Under the pieces are notes generated by a model. That model was not told where the DNA came from. It was given only the letters and a program-made list of their open reading frames with translations, and ran no database searches. The position numbers and the translations under genes are program-made. From an uncultured Ruminobacter sp. (GTDB taxonomy: Bacteria; Pseudomonadota; Gammaproteobacteria; Enterobacterales; Succinivibrionaceae), in assembly GCA_900767005.1 (NCBI GenBank), contig CAAFXL010000337.1, positions 1 through 5,735 on the forward strand: a DNA stretch of 5,735 bases. Direction: 5' to 3'. Below, one piece after another: positions 1 to 5,725 of this stretch (position 1 is its first letter; each line of letters begins with the position of its first letter).

Positions 1-12
1 CTCTTCCGATCT
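1..12. other. Residual Illumina adapter at left contig end
   Basis: The first twelve bases, CTCTTCCGATCT, are exactly the 3' end of the standard Illumina adapter and the reverse complement of AGATCGGAAGAG. The matching adapter start is at the other contig end. This is library sequence, not genomic DNA, and biological sequence begins at about base 13. Confidence 0.95.
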
Positions 13-52
13 ATGTATTTAATAGCTTTAAAATTTTCTATTAAATTTATTT

Positions 53-88
53 AAAAGATAAATCATTAAAAACTAATTTTTATCTTTT
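53..88. repeat. 10-bp perfect inverted repeat, possible weak terminator
   Basis: AAAAGATAAA (53-62) is the exact reverse complement of TTTATCTTTT (79-88). Bases 65-68 and 74-77 can pair inside the loop. The stem contains only one G:C pair, so it would be a weak hairpin. The 3' arm ends in a T run, which could allow weak termination in the plus direction. In DNA this AT-rich a chance origin is quite possible. Confidence 0.3.
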
Positions 89-98
89 CAATAATTTT

Positions 99-251
99 AC
101 TTAAAAATGGTAAATTTTTGGGGAAATTTTTGTGAAATTGAGAATATTTATCACTTAAAAATTTATAAATGATGTAATTTTGTGAGTGATACATGATTTT
201 AGAAAATATTGTGATTTTTAATGAAAATTTGGGGTGGAATTTTTTTTGTGA
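99..251 (+). repeat. Degenerate repeats ending in TTGTGA
   Basis: Three stretches resemble each other: about 99-135, 153-185 and 217-251. The first two begin with the same ten bases, ACTTAAAAAT (99-108 and 153-162). The first and third share a GGGG followed by an A/T run. All end in a T run followed by TTGTGA (130-135, 180-185, 246-251). A further TTGTGA lies at 209-214. They could be decayed duplications or regulator sites, or they could reflect low sequence complexity. Confidence 0.35.
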
Positions 252-281
252 TTTTCCTTTAAGGAGTTTTTAACATTATAA

Positions 282-309
282 CGTAAACTTTTTAGCTGAT
301 CTATAACTA
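282..309 (+). repeat. Left terminal inverted repeat (IRL), bipartite
   Basis: The outer block CGTAAACTTTTT (282-293) and the inner block TATAACTA (302-309) both recur inverted at the right end. The spacer between them is 8 bp here and 7 bp on the right. Two blocks are typical of IS4-type ends, where one is usually bound by transposase and the other marks the cleavage site. That division of roles is inferred here. Confidence 0.8.
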
Positions 310-332
310 AGATCTTTTGATCATTCTTGATC
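298..332. promoter_or_regulatory. Cluster of four GATC (Dam) sites inside the IS left end
   Basis: GATC occurs at 298-301, 311-314, 319-322 and 329-332, four times within 35 bp. Elsewhere in the window it appears only every few hundred bases. The last two are spaced exactly 10 bp apart, about one helical turn. In IS10 and IS50, Dam methylation of GATC in the ends and promoter limits transposition to newly replicated DNA. These sites lie between the left repeat and the promoter, so a similar role is plausible. It would require a Dam methylase in the host. Confidence 0.4.
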
Positions 333-346
333 GGGATAACTTATTG

Positions 347-376
347 AAAAAACAAGAAAAAACTCTTGTCTTTTTA
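347..376 (+). terminator. Possible weak terminator ahead of the transposase promoter
   Basis: ACAAGA (352-357) pairs with TCTTGT (364-369). A mismatch (351/370) is followed by an A run pairing with a T run (347-350 with 371-374), and more T-rich sequence continues to about 384. This has the shape of an intrinsic terminator in the plus direction, but the stem has only two G:C pairs. If it works, it would reduce transcription entering the IS from the left. The 3' arm overlaps the proposed -35 element. Confidence 0.3.
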
Positions 377-393
377 TTTTTATTTGCTATAAT
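366..393 (+). promoter_or_regulatory. Transposase promoter with extended -10
   Basis: A perfect -10 hexamer TATAAT (388-393) is preceded by TGC (385-387), which makes an extended -10. TTGTCT (366-371), matching the -35 consensus at four of six positions, lies 16 bp upstream. Transcription should start near 400-402, leaving a leader of about 30 nt before the start codon at 431. Confidence 0.7.
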
Positions 394-418
394 TTAGTTA
401 TGTATTATAACTAAATTA
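390..418 (+). promoter_or_regulatory. Perfect 12-bp hairpin before the transposase RBS
   Basis: Bases 390-401 (TAATTTAGTTAT) are the exact complement of 407-418, with a 5-nt loop at 402-406. The stem ends 2 nt before the ribosome binding site at 421-425. The predicted transcription start falls at about 400, so RNA from the element's own promoter lacks nearly all of the 5' arm and cannot form the stem. RNA reading in from outside would form it and could hinder ribosome access. IS10 and IS50 use comparable read-through protection. The hairpin is seen in the sequence; its function is inferred. Confidence 0.55.
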
Positions 419-420
419 CC

Positions 421-425
421 AGAGG
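421..425 (+). promoter_or_regulatory. Transposase ribosome binding site; decides the ATG start
   Basis: AGAGG lies 5 nt before the ATG at 431. The in-frame GTG at 425 overlaps this Shine-Dalgarno and has no upstream site of its own. The ATG is therefore the better start. Confidence 0.7.
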
Positions 426-430
426 TGTCT

Positions 431-2173
431 ATGTTGCTAAATGGATACATTATTCCCCGTCCCGAAAAGACTAAACTTCAATCTCGTAAGGGTGATAAAT
501 CAAATTTATACGTTTACCACGTATTATCTCAAGAATATAAAAAAGATAAGCAGTATGTTGTTGAGAAAAGAGTTTGCATAGGGAAAATGCTTGATACCGA
601 AGCAAATACAATGATCCCTAATGAGAAGTTTTCGTTGTACTATCCTGAACTGATGCCGGATACTTCATCTCTGCCTGAGCCTCCGGTATTTTCTGATGTT
701 CTTAAGGCCGGAGGTTGTTTGGCTATTCAATCTATTCTTAAAGATGAAGGACTTCACGATATTTTGAAGAATGTTTATGGTGAAGAAATAGCGGCTGATA
801 TTGAAAACATCCTTACCTATGTAACGCTTTCCCAGTCAGCCTCATTTCAACACTATCTGGCATTTATGCGAAACCATTTATCCCAGGATGGTCAAATCAG
901 AAGCGATTCTCATATTAGTACATTACTCACTGAAGATATTAGTACGTCAACCATTATGGATACTCTTAGGCAATGGAATAAAAAGCACAACAAGACTGAC
1001 TGTGTTTATATTGGCTATGACAGTACCAACTTTAATACCTGTAGCAATGGCATTACATTTGCCGAATATGGTAAAGCCAAGGATGATCCTTCTCTTAAAC
1101 AGGTAAACTTCTCTATGGCTGTGAGTCAAAAGGATACTACTCCCTTATTCTATGAGCTCTACAAAGGCAGTATTGTAGATCTAAGTCAATGTGACAGAAT
1201 GGTTGAGCAAATGTCTGACTTTGGCTATGAAAATGTTGGTTTTATCCTAGATCGGGGATATTGTACCGTAGACAACATTAAGTACCTTGATTCCAAAAAC
1301 TATGACTTTATGATGATGAAAAGTAATAGTAAAGTCATTACCGATATGATTAAGGAACATGCCAGTGAAGCTCAGGATATCTCTGCTAATTATCTGCCTG
1401 ATGCAGAAGTAAGCGGTATTACTGTAAAGGGAACATTATTTCAGGGTGATACTAAAACTCGCAATTTTCACATATATTTTGATGAACGCCGAGCCTCTGA
1501 TTCTAGATTATCCTTTGCGGCTAAACTTGCTCAGATGGAGAAGAGTTTAAAATCTCTGGTGGGAACTAAACTTCGTGCAAATGCAAACCTCGACGACTTT
1601 AAGGAATATTTTTCTCTCAATATCAGAACAGAAACAAAACAGAAAAAGACCAAAGATCAGAATGGAAAGACGATTACTATAGCTGTAAATGAGAACTTTC
1701 TTGAAAGTTATGAGAAAAAGATGGACAAGATTAAAGACCATCTAAACAGTCTTGGATTTTTTGTAATTATTACCACCAGAGAACATACTGCTGAAGAAGC
1801 TTTGCTTACTTATCGGGGAAGAGATAATGTGGAAAAATTGTTTAGAAGCATTAAAAGCGGTATGGATTTTGACACCCCAAGTGTCCACAGTGATAAAGCT
1901 CTTGTTTCTAAAATTCATCTGATGTTCTTGTCAGCGATTATTTGGAACAGATTACTGCAAATTTCTAGAGACATTAAACAGGAATGCAATAACAAAAAAG
2001 ATTTCACTGTTCCAGGTATCATCGATCAACTCGAAGCTATTGAATGCATCAGAAAGAGTTCCTCTGGATATTTTAGAAATTATGCACTAACAGCTAAACA
2101 GAAAAAAATTTTGGAAAGATTGGCTATAACTGAATCTGATATAGATGTTGCAATAAATAATTTTTCTGCTTAG
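431..2173 (+). CDS. IS1634-family DDE transposase
   Basis: This gene encodes a cut-and-paste transposase of 580 aa that acts on the inverted ends of the surrounding element. The IS4-type catalytic triad is complete. The first Asp is D197 in YIGYD, the second is D274 in FILDRGY, and the Glu is E468. E468 lies in a perfect Y-(2)-R-(3)-E-(6)-K signature made of Y461, R464, E468 and K475. About 190 residues separate the second Asp from the Glu, consistent with the beta-strand insertion domain known from IS4/Tn5-type enzymes. The N-terminal ~190 residues are probably the DNA-binding part. Length and motifs fit the IS1634 group. I chose ATG 431 over the in-frame GTG at 425 because AGAGG (421-425) is correctly placed for the ATG. 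The stop codon lies within the inner block of the right inverted repeat. No frameshift or internal stop is present, so the gene appears functional. Confidence 0.92.
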   Translation: MLLNGYIIPRPEKTKLQSRKGDKSNLYVYHVLSQEYKKDKQYVVEKRVCIGKMLDTEANTMIPNEKFSLYYPELMPDTSSLPEPPVFSDVLKAGGCLAIQSILKDEGLHDILKNVYGEEIAADIENILTYVTLSQSASFQHYLAFMRNHLSQDGQIRSDSHISTLLTEDISTSTIMDTLRQWNKKHNKTDCVYIGYDSTNFNTCSNGITFAEYGKAKDDPSLKQVNFSMAVSQKDTTPLFYELYKGSIVDLSQCDRMVEQMSDFGYENVGFILDRGYCTVDNIKYLDSKNYDFMMMKSNSKVITDMIKEHASEAQDISANYLPDAEVSGITVKGTLFQGDTKTRNFHIYFDERRASDSRLSFAAKLAQMEKSLKSLVGTKLRANANLDDFKEYFSLNIRTETKQKKTKDQNGKTITIAVNENFLESYEKKMDKIKDHLNSLGFFVIITTREHTAEEALLTYRGRDNVEKLFRSIKSGMDFDTPSVHSDKALVSKIHLMFLSAIIWNRLLQISRDIKQECNNKKDFTVPGIIDQLEAIECIRKSSSGYFRNYALTAKQKKILERLAITESDIDVAINNFSA

Positions 2174-2197
2174 TTATAATTTTGGAAAAAGTTTACG
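2171..2197 (-). repeat. Right terminal inverted repeat (IRR), bipartite
   Basis: Read on the minus strand from 2197, this end gives CGTAAACTTTTT, a 7-bp spacer and TATAACTA, matching the left end block by block. The inner block overlaps the transposase stop codon (TAG, 2171-2173), so coding sequence runs right into the IS end. Confidence 0.8.
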
Positions 2198-2234
2198 ATT
2201 TCATTGCCGTTTTCCTCTCAAAAAAAATTCTAAG

Positions 2235-2271
2235 AAAAAAAATAAGGCTTCTAAAAATTTAGAAACCTTAT
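2235..2271 (-). terminator. Intrinsic terminator of the flgK-flgL transcript
   Basis: On the minus strand, ATAAGG (2271-2266) pairs with CCTTAT (2247-2242). After one mismatch the stem continues with TTCT-type pairing (2264-2261 with 2252-2249), and the stem is followed by a run of eight T residues (2242-2235). It begins 23 bp past the flgL stop codon. No T run follows the stem in the plus direction, so it serves the flagellar operon and not the transposase. Confidence 0.85.
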
Positions 2272-2294
2272 CTACGATTAAAGTTTATTTTGTA

Positions 2295-3494
2295 CTAGAT
2301 ATAATCAAATAATGTTGTTCCATTAACTTTTGAGAAAGTTTGTTGAGCAAAATTTAAAGCAGTTTGTTGCTTTAAAAGATTTTCAGTAGCTTCATAAACA
2401 TCCACTTCTGAAATATTAGCCTTAGCTTGAGTCTTAATTTCAGAAAGAGTTGAGTTTGAATTAATAACATCTTCAATATTTGTCAATCTTCCGCCAACAT
2501 GACCAAGAGCTACGTTTACATTTTCTTTTGCATATTCAATATTAACCTGACCACTTGCTAACATACTCATTTTTTCAGCATGTGACACGTTATCATCTCT
2601 TAAAACATCAATTACTCTAGAAATAGAGTTTAAGAAGTTATCATTTTTTGGTTCATCTAAATTAATAGTTGAATTTAGTGCTCCTTGGGTATAGTCGCCA
2701 TTCATCTTAATTTCCATACCATTAAAGGTAATGGTTTTACTATCCCCTAATGTACCTGATTGTAAAACAGTATTATCTCTTAATGATTTTAATTCATATT
2801 TACCATCAGTAGCTACACTAACAGTAAAATCGTTATTACCACCATTTTGATAATAATCATTTACAAATTTATTAAATTGTTCGTTATCTTTATAACTAAT
2901 AGTGCTTTCTGCAGAAGATGCTGTACGGCATAATTGACATTGCTCAAAAATCCCTAAACCGCTATCAGAGGTAGTAACCTTAACTGAAGGAGCTACCTTA
3001 ACCTGTCTAAAACCACTATCAGCTTGACACTTAAATGTGCCATCAGATTGTTTTACCATAGTTGGCTGTAAAGACTGATTACCACTAAAAATATATTCAC
3101 CATCAGCAGTCTTAGTATTAGTTAAATCAAATAATAAGTTTAAAGATTCTTCAAGGGAAGTAGCAATTGCCTCAAAGTTATAATTATCTAAGGTACCATT
3201 TACTGCAGACTGCATTTCAACTTTAACACTACCTAAAATTTCATACATTGAAGATAAACTAGTTTCCTCAAGACCTAAAGAGTCTTGAGCAAGACCTGCG
3301 TTTACTGAATACTGTGTATAAGTAGAGATTTCAGCTTCTAAACGAAGCTTATTACCCATGCCAGTAGGATCTTCGGCAGCGGTATCAAACTTTAACCCAG
3401 TATTATACTGTTTTGAAGCTTGGTCTAAACGAGTATTAGTATTTTGCATATACTTAATACTTCGATCAAAGCTCATGTTAGTTGTAATTCTCAT
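2295..3494 (-). CDS. flgL: Flagellar hook-associated protein 3 (FlgL)
   Basis: FlgL is the second hook-filament junction protein. It is exported through the flagellar type III apparatus and forms a ring between FlgK and flagellin. The N-terminal flagellin-like helical region includes the family pattern around TGLKFDTAAEDPTGM (32-46) and DGEYIFSG (131-138). The C-terminal helical region has GHVGGRLTNIE (331-341) and VYEATENLLKQQTAL (366-380), and the protein ends in LFDYI. At 399 aa it is longer than the roughly 317 aa of E. coli FlgL. The extra length is a central part (about 145-285) that contains a beta-rich module resembling those in FlgK. Cysteines are at 156, 186 and 189, the last two forming a CxxC, which is unusual for a flagellar axial protein. 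The start follows the flgK stop by 16 bp. Possible ribosome sites are GGGG or AGG in that gap, neither strong. An intrinsic terminator follows the gene. Confidence 0.93.
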   Translation of the reverse strand: MRITTNMSFDRSIKYMQNTNTRLDQASKQYNTGLKFDTAAEDPTGMGNKLRLEAEISTYTQYSVNAGLAQDSLGLEETSLSSMYEILGSVKVEMQSAVNGTLDNYNFEAIATSLEESLNLLFDLTNTKTADGEYIFSGNQSLQPTMVKQSDGTFKCQADSGFRQVKVAPSVKVTTSDSGLGIFEQCQLCRTASSAESTISYKDNEQFNKFVNDYYQNGGNNDFTVSVATDGKYELKSLRDNTVLQSGTLGDSKTITFNGMEIKMNGDYTQGALNSTINLDEPKNDNFLNSISRVIDVLRDDNVSHAEKMSMLASGQVNIEYAKENVNVALGHVGGRLTNIEDVINSNSTLSEIKTQAKANISEVDVYEATENLLKQQTALNFAQQTFSKVNGTTLFDYI

Positions 3495-3510
3495 TGCCTA
3501 TACCCCACTA

Positions 3511-5490
3511 CTAAGCAGCACTTAATAACGCATCAAAAATTGTCTGTGCTGCTGAAATGATTTTTGCTGATGCTGCATAACACTGCTGGTAACGTACTAG
3601 ATTAGCTGCTTCTTCATTTAAATCAACACCACTAGCACTTTCAGTTAAACTCTTAGTCTGTTCCTGTTTAGCAACTGCTGCATCGTAATTAATAGTACCA
3701 ACCTTAATTTCAGTACCAACTTTACTTACTAGAGCACTATAGCTCTCTGTAGCAGTACGACTAGTTACATCATTAACAATCTTCTTTTGCTCGATATCTT
3801 GCATTAAGATACCGTTTGAATTATCAGCAAAGCCATCATTATTAATGCTAAGAGTAAATGTGTCACCACCCTTTACAGTACCTGTTACGCTAAAATCATA
3901 CCCAGGTGTAGTTTCATAGTTAGGAAATACTAAACTTCCATCATCTTTCTTTAGATTTGCTAGGATATTTCTACCATTTGTATCATTACTAGCAGTACCT
4001 AATAAGTTATTTTTACTATCATAAACTTTATAATTTCCGTCTTTATCAATAATAATTTTTGACGGAGCATTGTCATTTAAAGTCAAAGTTTCGTCAGCAT
4101 TTTTGGTAAAAGCAGAATCTGCTGAAGTATTAGTAACCCCATTAATTGAAATTTTTGCATTACCAACATTCTGTGAATCTTGACTTCCTCTTATAGCACT
4201 AGCAAAGGCAAAGTCTTCAGGGTGAGTAATTGCCACCTCCATATCAAAACCAGCATCCATAGTTGGTTGAACTAAGAAGCTATCACCGTTTGAAACAGTG
4301 CCATTAATATTTAATGAAAAACCATAGTTTTCACAATTAATTTTATTACCATCTACTTTAAAGGTTGCATCACCTTTCTTTACATATTCACCATCAACCT
4401 TTTCATATAATGAATAATTACCATCCTTAAAAGTTAATAGATAATCATTACCAGTTAAGTTACTTGTCTTTCCTGGTACAAAATCCATAGTCATACTAGC
4501 TGTAGTACTTGTAGATGACACATTAATTCTTGGAAGCTTAAAAATATCACCACCAATCTTATTTTCTAAAGTTAAACCTGAACTATTTTGTTGATTTAAA
4601 GAGTCAGCTAAACATACTGCAACTTTACCTAAATCTCTTTGGGTATCTTTTAATTGTGAACATGAATCAAATAAGCCTTGTAATTGTCCACCAACATCAG
4701 TTCTTAAAGTAGTATATTCACCACCATAAGTAAATTTTAAGCCATATTCAGTATCATCAAGGTTAGAAACTGAAACAGCTAAAGTTGCACAACCATCGCC
4801 TAATACTAAAGTTTGACCTGAACTCATATTAACTAAAACTGAACCATTATCTTGTTTAACAGTTTTAATATCCATGTATTCAGATAGTTCTGTAATTAAA
4901 CGGTCTCTATCATCCATCATTTGAAGATAGCTTGAGTTATCAGAAGAACTAGAATTAGCACGAATAATCTTATTATTCATAGTATAAATACCATCTAATA
5001 ATTGATTAACCTTTTCAACAGTTTCTTCAATTTTCTTATTAGTATTTAAGTATTCAGTCTGAATGTTTTGAGATAAAGTATTAACCTTCTTTACATAAGT
5101 TTCAACTGAACCCATTAACTCATTACGATTAGCAATTGAAGTTGGGTTAGTATTAGCACTTTGAATAGATGAAAATAAACTGGTAATAGTTGGAGATAAA
5201 CCAGTTGAATTATCTGATAATAATTTATCAACAGTAGATAAACTTGAATTATAAGTTGAGTAATAACCTACTTGAGCATTATCTCTTAATAATTCTTTTT
5301 GAGAATAAGTGTCGATTACACGAGTTGTTTCAGCACGGCCGCAACCCTGATTCACAACATTAGTGTAAATATTAGTTACTTGGCGAGTATAACCCTTAGT
5401 ACTAACATTTGAAATGTTATTTGATGTTGTACCTAATAGAGTATTGTGGGCTAAAACACCACTTTCACCAATTCGTAATAAATCAGACAT
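3511..5490 (-). CDS. flgK: Flagellar hook-associated protein 1 (FlgK)
   Basis: FlgK is the first junction protein, built onto the hook tip after export by the flagellar type III system. The N-terminus has the rod/hook-family signature: LLRIGESGVLAHNTLL (4-19) and NNISNVSTKGYTRQ (24-37). The C-terminus has GVDLNEEAANLVRYQQCYAA (621-640) followed by the terminal helix SAKIISAAQTIFDALL, which is the polymerisation helix of the family. Two similar beta-rich modules lie at about 347-409 and 474-550, each with DGNY, a later G-[FY]-x-[FL]-x-[IV]-x-G segment and a GD motif. They make the protein longer (659 aa) than the roughly 547 aa of E. coli FlgK. Six cysteines (50, 234, 277, 293, 386, 637) are unusual. 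The start is supported by GGGAGAG 5 nt upstream and by alignment with the family N-terminus. Two in-frame TAG stops occur in tandem (3511-3513, 3508-3510). The gene lies 14 bp after flgJ and 16 bp before flgL, as expected within one operon. Confidence 0.95.
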   Translation of the reverse strand: MSDLLRIGESGVLAHNTLLGTTSNNISNVSTKGYTRQVTNIYTNVVNQGCGRAETTRVIDTYSQKELLRDNAQVGYYSTYNSSLSTVDKLLSDNSTGLSPTITSLFSSIQSANTNPTSIANRNELMGSVETYVKKVNTLSQNIQTEYLNTNKKIEETVEKVNQLLDGIYTMNNKIIRANSSSSDNSSYLQMMDDRDRLITELSEYMDIKTVKQDNGSVLVNMSSGQTLVLGDGCATLAVSVSNLDDTEYGLKFTYGGEYTTLRTDVGGQLQGLFDSCSQLKDTQRDLGKVAVCLADSLNQQNSSGLTLENKIGGDIFKLPRINVSSTSTTASMTMDFVPGKTSNLTGNDYLLTFKDGNYSLYEKVDGEYVKKGDATFKVDGNKINCENYGFSLNINGTVSNGDSFLVQPTMDAGFDMEVAITHPEDFAFASAIRGSQDSQNVGNAKISINGVTNTSADSAFTKNADETLTLNDNAPSKIIIDKDGNYKVYDSKNNLLGTASNDTNGRNILANLKKDDGSLVFPNYETTPGYDFSVTGTVKGGDTFTLSINNDGFADNSNGILMQDIEQKKIVNDVTSRTATESYSALVSKVGTEIKVGTINYDAAVAKQEQTKSLTESASGVDLNEEAANLVRYQQCYAASAKIISAAQTIFDALLSAA

Positions 5491-5495
5491 TTTTA

Positions 5496-5502
5496 CTCTC
5501 CC
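5496..5502 (-). promoter_or_regulatory. flgK ribosome binding site
   Basis: On the minus strand GGGAGAG ends 5 nt before the flgK ATG, within the 14-bp gap after flgJ. This supports the chosen start and translation as part of the flgJ-flgK-flgL message. Confidence 0.7.
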
Positions 5503-5504
5503 AA

Positions 5505-5725
5505 CTATAATAAACCTTTAAAAGCGTCATTTTTTATAACGTTCTTTAACTTATATGCATAATTCGGGTCAGTTGCGTAGCCAGCTTTCTGAATTTCTTC
5601 AAAATATTGAACTGGATCACTATTTTTTGAATATGCTTTACTATAACGGTCATTAGTTGAGATTAATCGAGCATAATCTTCAAAGCTCTTACTAATGTTT
5701 TCATAGCTTCTAAATGATGATACTT
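5505..5725 (-). CDS. flgJ: FlgJ C-terminal end, peptidoglycan hydrolase domain (partial)
   Basis: An open frame enters from the right contig end and gives 72 C-terminal residues before a TAG stop. It contains FRSYENISKSFEDYARLI, then NDRYSKAY, and then the highly characteristic AGYATDPNYAYKLKNVI. This is the C-terminal part of the glucosaminidase-type muramidase domain that FlgJ carries in beta- and gammaproteobacteria. FlgJ works in the periplasm, where it caps the growing rod and cuts peptidoglycan to let it through. Position directly upstream of flgK is the usual gene order and argues against a stand-alone hydrolase. The rod-cap domain and the catalytic Glu residues of the domain lie beyond the contig. 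The first codons are close to the adapter junction, although the frame stays open up to it. Confidence 0.88.

Larger units (their letters stand above)
13..281. other. AT-rich noncoding left flank of the IS
   Basis: No credible coding region is visible on either strand in these roughly 270 bases, which are extremely rich in A and T. The stretch holds a 10-bp perfect inverted repeat (53-62 with 79-88), three degenerate repeat units that each end in TTGTGA, and an AAGGAG (261-266) that is not followed by a usable start codon. It may be intergenic DNA that once followed flgL, or a control region for a gene no longer present. The sequence alone does not decide between these. Confidence 0.6.
282..2197 (+). 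mobile_element. Complete IS1634-type insertion sequence (IS4-like DDE)
   Basis: The element is bounded by inverted ends that match perfectly for twelve bases (CGTAAACTTTTT at 282-293 and its complement at 2186-2197). A second matching block, TATAACTA, lies slightly further in (302-309 and 2171-2178). Between the ends is one intact transposase gene with its own promoter, so the copy looks complete and potentially active. The length of about 1.9 kb fits a single-gene IS of this family. The outermost bases are uncertain: CATT occurs exactly 4 bp outside both core repeats (274-277 and 2202-2205) and may be a short target duplication, which would move the ends to 278 and 2201. No longer duplication of the flanks is visible. 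Family assignment rests on transposase length and motifs, not on a database match. Confidence 0.85.

Noticed and set aside
130..185. CRP-type operator (TGTGA-N6-TCACA)
   Set aside because: TGTGA half-sites are present, but no properly spaced TCACA partner is found. The nearest TCAC is 15 bp away instead of 6.
261..281. AAGGAG as the ribosome site of a gene destroyed by the IS
   Set aside because: No ATG, GTG or TTG follows at a useful distance. Rejoining the flanks at CATT gives only a short frame from an ATT, which runs into the flgL terminator.
13..281. CRISPR array or RNA gene in the AT-rich flank
   Set aside because: The repeats are degenerate, differ in length and spacing, and no tRNA- or rRNA-like structure is visible.
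888..1106. Plus-strand open frame of 72 codons inside the transposase gene
   Set aside because: It overlaps the intact transposase in another frame, has no recognisable motif and no ribosome site, and is best explained as a shadow frame.
947..1129. Minus-strand open frame of 60 codons
   Set aside because: It lies opposite the transposase coding sequence and shows no family features or translation signals.
1547..1741. Minus-strand open frame of 64 codons with hydrophobic stretches
   Set aside because: It is antisense to the transposase. The apparent hydrophobicity follows from the complement of Lys/Glu-rich codons, and there is no supporting start region.
2198..2234. Possible short peptide on the minus strand across the rejoined IS site
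   Set aside because: The reconstructed ATG yields only five codons before a stop, far too little to call a gene.
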